Origin: an uncultured Streptococcus sp.
Lineage (GTDB): Bacteria; Bacillota; Bacilli; Lactobacillales; Streptococcaceae
Direction: 5' to 3'
Assembly: GCA_902480035.1 (NCBI GenBank)
Contig: CABSRC010000025.1
Location: 1-16,814 of the forward strand
DNA length: 16,814 nt
Each line of letters starts with the position of its first letter. Position 1 is the first letter of the stretch. A program made the translations under genes and the position numbers. The notes below the pieces were generated by a model. It saw nothing but the letters and a program-made list of their open reading frames with translations, ran no database searches and was not told the origin of the DNA. This document shows positions 13,752 to 16,814 of the stretch, piece by piece.

Positions 13752-14663
13752 TTACATCAAGCCAGCAACGTGTGCTAATACACCGATTACAAAGAGAGCG
13801 ATGATGATAGTGATTGGAGATACTTTTTTCTTCAACAACCACATACAAGCAAAAGTAAGAAGCAATCCCATCAAACCAGGAATCAATGAATCCAAGTTTT
13901 GTTGGAAAGTTGTAACTTTTTCAGGTGTTTGAGATAGGCCTGAACCAACTTGAGCGAAGGCTTCTTGAATTCCTTTGAAACCTTCAGGAAGTTTATCCCA
14001 ATGGATATAAGCTTTGTCGTCTAATTTGACAGAAGAAACATTGAAGACGAATTTAATAGATACCCAACGTTCTACCAAGACAGCAAGGATGAACATCCCA
14101 AGGATAGAAGCCCCTTTAGTGATGTCTTGCAAGATCCCACCAGACATATCTTTGGTAATTTCAGAACCTGCTTTGTAGCCAAGTTCTTGCGTGTACCACA
14201 AGAAGGCCATACGAATCGCATTCCATGCGATAAAGAAGATGAGTGGGCCAAGGATGTTACCAGACGCAGCAAGTGATGCACCAAGAGCCCCAAGAATTGG
14301 ACGTACTGTAAACCAGAAGACTGGATCTCCGATACCCGCCAAAGGACCCATCATACCAATTTTAACCCCTTGGATAGCAGCATCGTCAATAGCAGCACCG
14401 TTTGCTCTTTCTTCTTCAAGAGCAAGCGTTACCCCGATGATAGGAGCGGCAACGTATGGGTGAGTGTTAAAGAATTCCATGTGACGCTCAAGAGCAGCCG
14501 CTTGGTCTTCTTTCTTTGTGTAGAGTTTTTTGATAGCTGGGATCAATGAGTATGCCCAACCCAAGTTTTGCATCCGTTCATAGTTCCAAGAACCTTGCAA
14601 GAAGGTTGAACGCCACCAAACTTTTTGACGATCTGATTTAGATAATTGTAATTTTTCAGTCAT
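13752..14663 (-). CDS. manN: PTS mannose-type transporter subunit IID
   Basis: EIID is the second membrane component of the Man-family phosphotransferase transporter, which takes up and phosphorylates glucose, mannose and related sugars. The 303-aa protein begins with the soluble, conserved segment WWRSTFLQGSWNYERMQNLGW (about residues 16-36). It also contains HMEFFNTHPYVAAPIIG and the GPLAGIGDPVFW motif typical of IID. Hydrophobic stretches lie near 125-165, 185-205 and at the C-terminus (about 265-303). It follows manM by 18 nt. The AAAGG before the ATG is 12 nt away, so initiation may depend on coupling to manM. Similar proteins in class II bacteriocin-sensitive bacteria serve as receptors. 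Confidence 0.95.
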   Translation of the reverse strand: MTEKLQLSKSDRQKVWWRSTFLQGSWNYERMQNLGWAYSLIPAIKKLYTKKEDQAAALERHMEFFNTHPYVAAPIIGVTLALEEERANGAAIDDAAIQGVKIGMMGPLAGIGDPVFWFTVRPILGALGASLAASGNILGPLIFFIAWNAIRMAFLWYTQELGYKAGSEITKDMSGGILQDITKGASILGMFILAVLVERWVSIKFVFNVSSVKLDDKAYIHWDKLPEGFKGIQEAFAQVGSGLSQTPEKVTTFQQNLDSLIPGLMGLLLTFACMWLLKKKVSPITIIIALFVIGVLAHVAGLM

Positions 14664-14681
14664 GATAGTGTCACACCTTTC

Positions 14682-15485
14682 TTAATAGTCTTCGAGAATG
14701 TCGCCAATTGGATCGTTAGAAGTAGCGGCACCGCCACCTCCATTGCCACCTTTCTTAGAAAGAGTAAGGTAGATCAAGGCAAGGGCAACACCAATTGCTC
14801 CAAGAGCGATCAAAGTTAATTGGCTAACGGCTGCAAGAGCAAAACCGATGGCAAAGAATGGCCATACTTCACGGCTCGCCATCATGTTGATAACCATGGC
14901 ATAACCAACGGCTACAACCATACCACCACCGATTTGCATTCCATCAGAGAGCCATTTTGGCATTTGTTCAAGAGCAGTTTTGACAGTTTCAGCAGGAATC
15001 ATCAACAAGAGGGCTGCAGGAATGGCGATACGAAGACCTTGAAGAAGAAGGGCCACAAAGTGAGCGCGTTCTACACCTTTGATATCCCCTTTTCTAGCAG
15101 CAGCGTCGGCAGTGTGAACCAAACCAACGGAAAGGGTACGGACGATCATGGTCAAGAAAAGACCAGCAACTGCAAGTGGAATAGCGACACCTTGAGCGAC
15201 AGCGATTCCTTTTGTACTGAAGTCTCCCCCAAGTACCATGATGATGGCAGCAGCGACAGATGCAAGGGCAGCATCGGGTGCAACTGCGGCACCAATGTTT
15301 GCCCAGCCAAGTGCAATAAATTGAAGTGAACCACCAAGCATAATGCCAGCAGTCAAATTACCTGTTACCAAACCGATTAAGGTACAAGCAACAAGGGGTT
15401 GGTGGAATTGGAATTGGTCAAGGATACCTTCAAGACCTGCTAAGAAGGCAACAACGACCACTAATACCATAGAAATAATAGACAT
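14682..15485 (-). CDS. manM: PTS mannose-type transporter subunit IIC
   Basis: EIIC forms the sugar channel with EIID. The 267-aa protein is strongly hydrophobic, with several membrane helices. The first is at residues 1-22. The IIC motif GIMLGGSLQFIALGWANIGAAVAPD (about 47-71) is characteristic of the family, and a conserved loop around VERAHFVALLLQGLR follows. The C-terminus is a Gly/Asn-rich tail ending in DPIGDILEDY, as in other streptococcal ManM. AAAGGAT lies 8 nt before the ATG. It lies between manL and manN in one operon read from the promoter at 16566-16594. Confidence 0.95.
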   Translation of the reverse strand: MSIISMVLVVVVAFLAGLEGILDQFQFHQPLVACTLIGLVTGNLTAGIMLGGSLQFIALGWANIGAAVAPDAALASVAAAIIMVLGGDFSTKGIAVAQGVAIPLAVAGLFLTMIVRTLSVGLVHTADAAARKGDIKGVERAHFVALLLQGLRIAIPAALLLMIPAETVKTALEQMPKWLSDGMQIGGGMVVAVGYAMVINMMASREVWPFFAIGFALAAVSQLTLIALGAIGVALALIYLTLSKKGGNGGGGAATSNDPIGDILEDY

Positions 15486-15512
15486 GTTTAAAATCCTTTC
15501 GTAAGTAATCGA

Positions 15513-16502
15513 TTATTGAACGTTAGCTTTGTTAATTAAGTCAAACAAATCTTTCTTAGAGTCATTTGGCACTTTACGGACGTCAAATTCAACTCCAAGA
15601 TCACGCATTTTTTCAAATGTAGCCACATCATCTTTATCCATTGATAACACATTGTTAACCATGGTTTTACCAGTTGAGTGGGCCATTGAACCAACGTTCA
15701 AGGTTTTAATCGGAACACCACCTTCGATGGCGCGAAGAGCATCTTGAGGTGTTTCAAATAAGATCAAAGCATGGGTATTTCCAAAACGTGGATCTTTTGC
15801 AACGTCGATCAATTTTTGAATTGGGACAACGTTTGCTTTCACACCATTTGGTGCCGCTTGTTTGATCAATTCCTTACGGAGTTCATCTTTGGCAACAGAA
15901 TCTGAAGCAACAATGATCCGATCGGCTTTTGAATCAGGTGTCCAAGCAGTTGCGACTTGTCCATGAAGAAGACGTGTATCTAAGCGGGCAAGGTTGATCT
16001 TGAGTTTTCCATCTCCGATAACCGTTCCTTCTGGAATAGCAGCTTGGGCTACAGGAGCAGCAGCGGCTGTACTAGCTTCTTCAACAGGATTCAATTCTTC
16101 TGGAAGAGCTTTGACACCGTCTTTTGCTTCCTTAATGATGTTTGCAGCGACTTGATCAACGCCGGCATTTGCATCCATCAAACGTTCTGTATAAGCTTGA
16201 ATCAACATCGGAAGGTTTAATCCTGTAATGATCGCAAATTTACGATCTGGATTTTCTCCCATGACGCGACTTGCTTGGTTAAATGGAGAACCACTCCAAA
16301 GGTCAGCCAAAACCAAGACTTCATCTTCTGCATCAAATGCGGCAACAGCTGCATTAAATTTAGCATAGAGATCATCCGGGCCTTCACTTGGCATGAACGT
16401 AACCACTTGAACTTTCTCTTGATCTCCAAAGATCATCGAGCCGGATTGGTGGATTCCAGCTGCAAATTCACCGTGGCTAGCAATAATGATACCAATACTC
16501 AT
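15513..16502 (-). CDS. manL: PTS mannose-type transporter subunit IIAB
   Basis: A 329-aa fusion of the two cytoplasmic phosphocarrier domains. The IIA domain (about 1-130) accepts phosphate from HPr on His10 in IIIASHGEFAAG. An Ala/Pro-rich linker (about 133-160) follows, then the IIB domain (about 165-329) with His180 in TRLLHGQVATAW, which passes phosphate to the sugar. In streptococci ManL also takes part in sugar-dependent gene regulation. Two in-frame ATGs exist. The one at 16511 lies only 1 nt from AAGGAGG (16513-16519), while the one at 16502 has a 10-nt gap and gives the MSIGIIIASHGEF start seen in relatives, so I use 16502. It is the first gene of manLMN. Confidence 0.96.
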   Translation of the reverse strand: MSIGIIIASHGEFAAGIHQSGSMIFGDQEKVQVVTFMPSEGPDDLYAKFNAAVAAFDAEDEVLVLADLWSGSPFNQASRVMGENPDRKFAIITGLNLPMLIQAYTERLMDANAGVDQVAANIIKEAKDGVKALPEELNPVEEASTAAAAPVAQAAIPEGTVIGDGKLKINLARLDTRLLHGQVATAWTPDSKADRIIVASDSVAKDELRKELIKQAAPNGVKANVVPIQKLIDVAKDPRFGNTHALILFETPQDALRAIEGGVPIKTLNVGSMAHSTGKTMVNNVLSMDKDDVATFEKMRDLGVEFDVRKVPNDSKKDLFDLINKANVQ

Positions 16503-16565
16503 TATTGACATTCCTCCTTATAAAATTTGTTTGACTTTCAGTTTAAGAAAACTTTAAGCTACTTT

Positions 16566-16594
16566 ATTATAAATCGTTTCCACACTTAAGTCAA
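16566..16594 (-). promoter_or_regulatory. Promoter of manLMN
   Basis: TTGACT (16589-16594), a 17-bp spacer and a perfect TATAAT (16566-16571) on the minus strand, the strongest promoter match in the window. The predicted start is near 16559, giving a leader of about 57 nt. Confidence 0.88.
16569..16583 (-). promoter_or_regulatory. cre-like CcpA site within the manL promoter
   Basis: GTGGAAACGATTTAT on the minus strand contains the core TGNAANCG of the cre consensus (TGGAAACG) but lacks the conserved C near the 3' end. It sits in the spacer and enters the -10, a position that would give repression if CcpA binds. This is a by-eye motif match. Confidence 0.6.
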
Positions 16595-16814
16595 TTTTTC
16601 TATCAAAATCTCGATGTAAAAACATTGATTTATTATATTAAATTATCGTTAGATAGAAAAAGAATGCCCTTGAATGAATTTTGTTTATTACTTGTTGATG
16701 CTTAAAAAATCAATAATAGATATGTTTTATAGGATTTTTTTCTTAATGAAAAAATTCCGACAATCAAGCAATATTCTCAAAAACAAAAATAAATATATAA
16801 CGTAAAAAAGATAT
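16595..16814. other. AT-rich non-coding region upstream of manL
   Basis: About 220 nt of very AT-rich DNA with no gene I can support. It holds an imperfect inverted repeat (16732-16742 with 16748-16758, one mismatch, all A/T apart from the ends). It also has a minus-strand TATAAT-like sequence around 16630-16640 without a good -35. It may carry upstream AT elements for the manL promoter or the start region of a gene outside the window. Confidence 0.5.

Noticed and set aside
16674..16805. A 43-codon plus-strand open frame in the AT-rich region
   Set aside because: No ribosome binding site, Lys/Asn/Ile-rich composition as expected by chance in AT-rich DNA, and no recognisable motif.

Overview
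The window is chromosomal DNA from a low-GC Firmicute, almost certainly a Streptococcus (probably a viridans-type species of the mitis/sanguinis relationship). The grounds are the gene order fabM-fabT-fabH-acpP-fabK-fabD-fabG-fabF-accB-fabZ-accC-accD-accA, the use of FabK and FabM instead of FabI and FabA/FabB, and protein sequences that closely match remembered pneumococcal FabM, FabT, FabD and ManL. I saw no insertion sequence, phage gene, CRISPR array, tRNA, rRNA or other sign of horizontal transfer. The genes are compact, with strong Shine-Dalgarno sequences and AT-rich spacers.

Layout. (1) Positions 1-857, minus strand: the 5' two-thirds of an aspartate kinase gene (lysC) that runs off the left edge. 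(2) Positions 858-1100: a divergent promoter region. (3) Positions 1101-11765, plus strand: the complete type II fatty-acid synthesis cluster of thirteen genes, closed by a strong bidirectional terminator at 11764-11802. (4) Positions 11808-13313, minus strand: serS with a serine T-box leader. (5) Positions 13303-16502, minus strand: the mannose/glucose PTS manLMN (EIIAB, EIIC, EIID), followed by the DUF956 gene manO, with a promoter and cre-like site upstream of manL. (6) Positions 16595-16814: AT-rich non-coding DNA.

How it works together. AccABCD makes malonyl-CoA, and FabD moves the malonyl group to the acyl carrier protein AcpP. FabH starts chains; FabF, FabG, FabZ and FabK form the elongation cycle. 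FabM isomerises the 10-carbon intermediate so that unsaturated chains can form. FabT is the MarR-type repressor, known in streptococci to be activated by long acyl-ACP. FabT-box palindromes (arms TTTGA and TCAAA, 3-nt spacer) lie at the fabT promoter and upstream of fabK, with a one-mismatch version at the fabM promoter. serS is controlled by uncharged tRNA-Ser through its T-box. manL is probably under CcpA control.

The window is core metabolism, and I do not see an undescribed multi-gene system. The points worth a second look are regulatory: hairpins bracketing acpP, a 57-nt dyad carrying two facing FabT-box-like units before fabK, a FabT-like box at fabM, two hairpins between accC and accD, and a manO gene whose only visible downstream terminator is the serS T-box.
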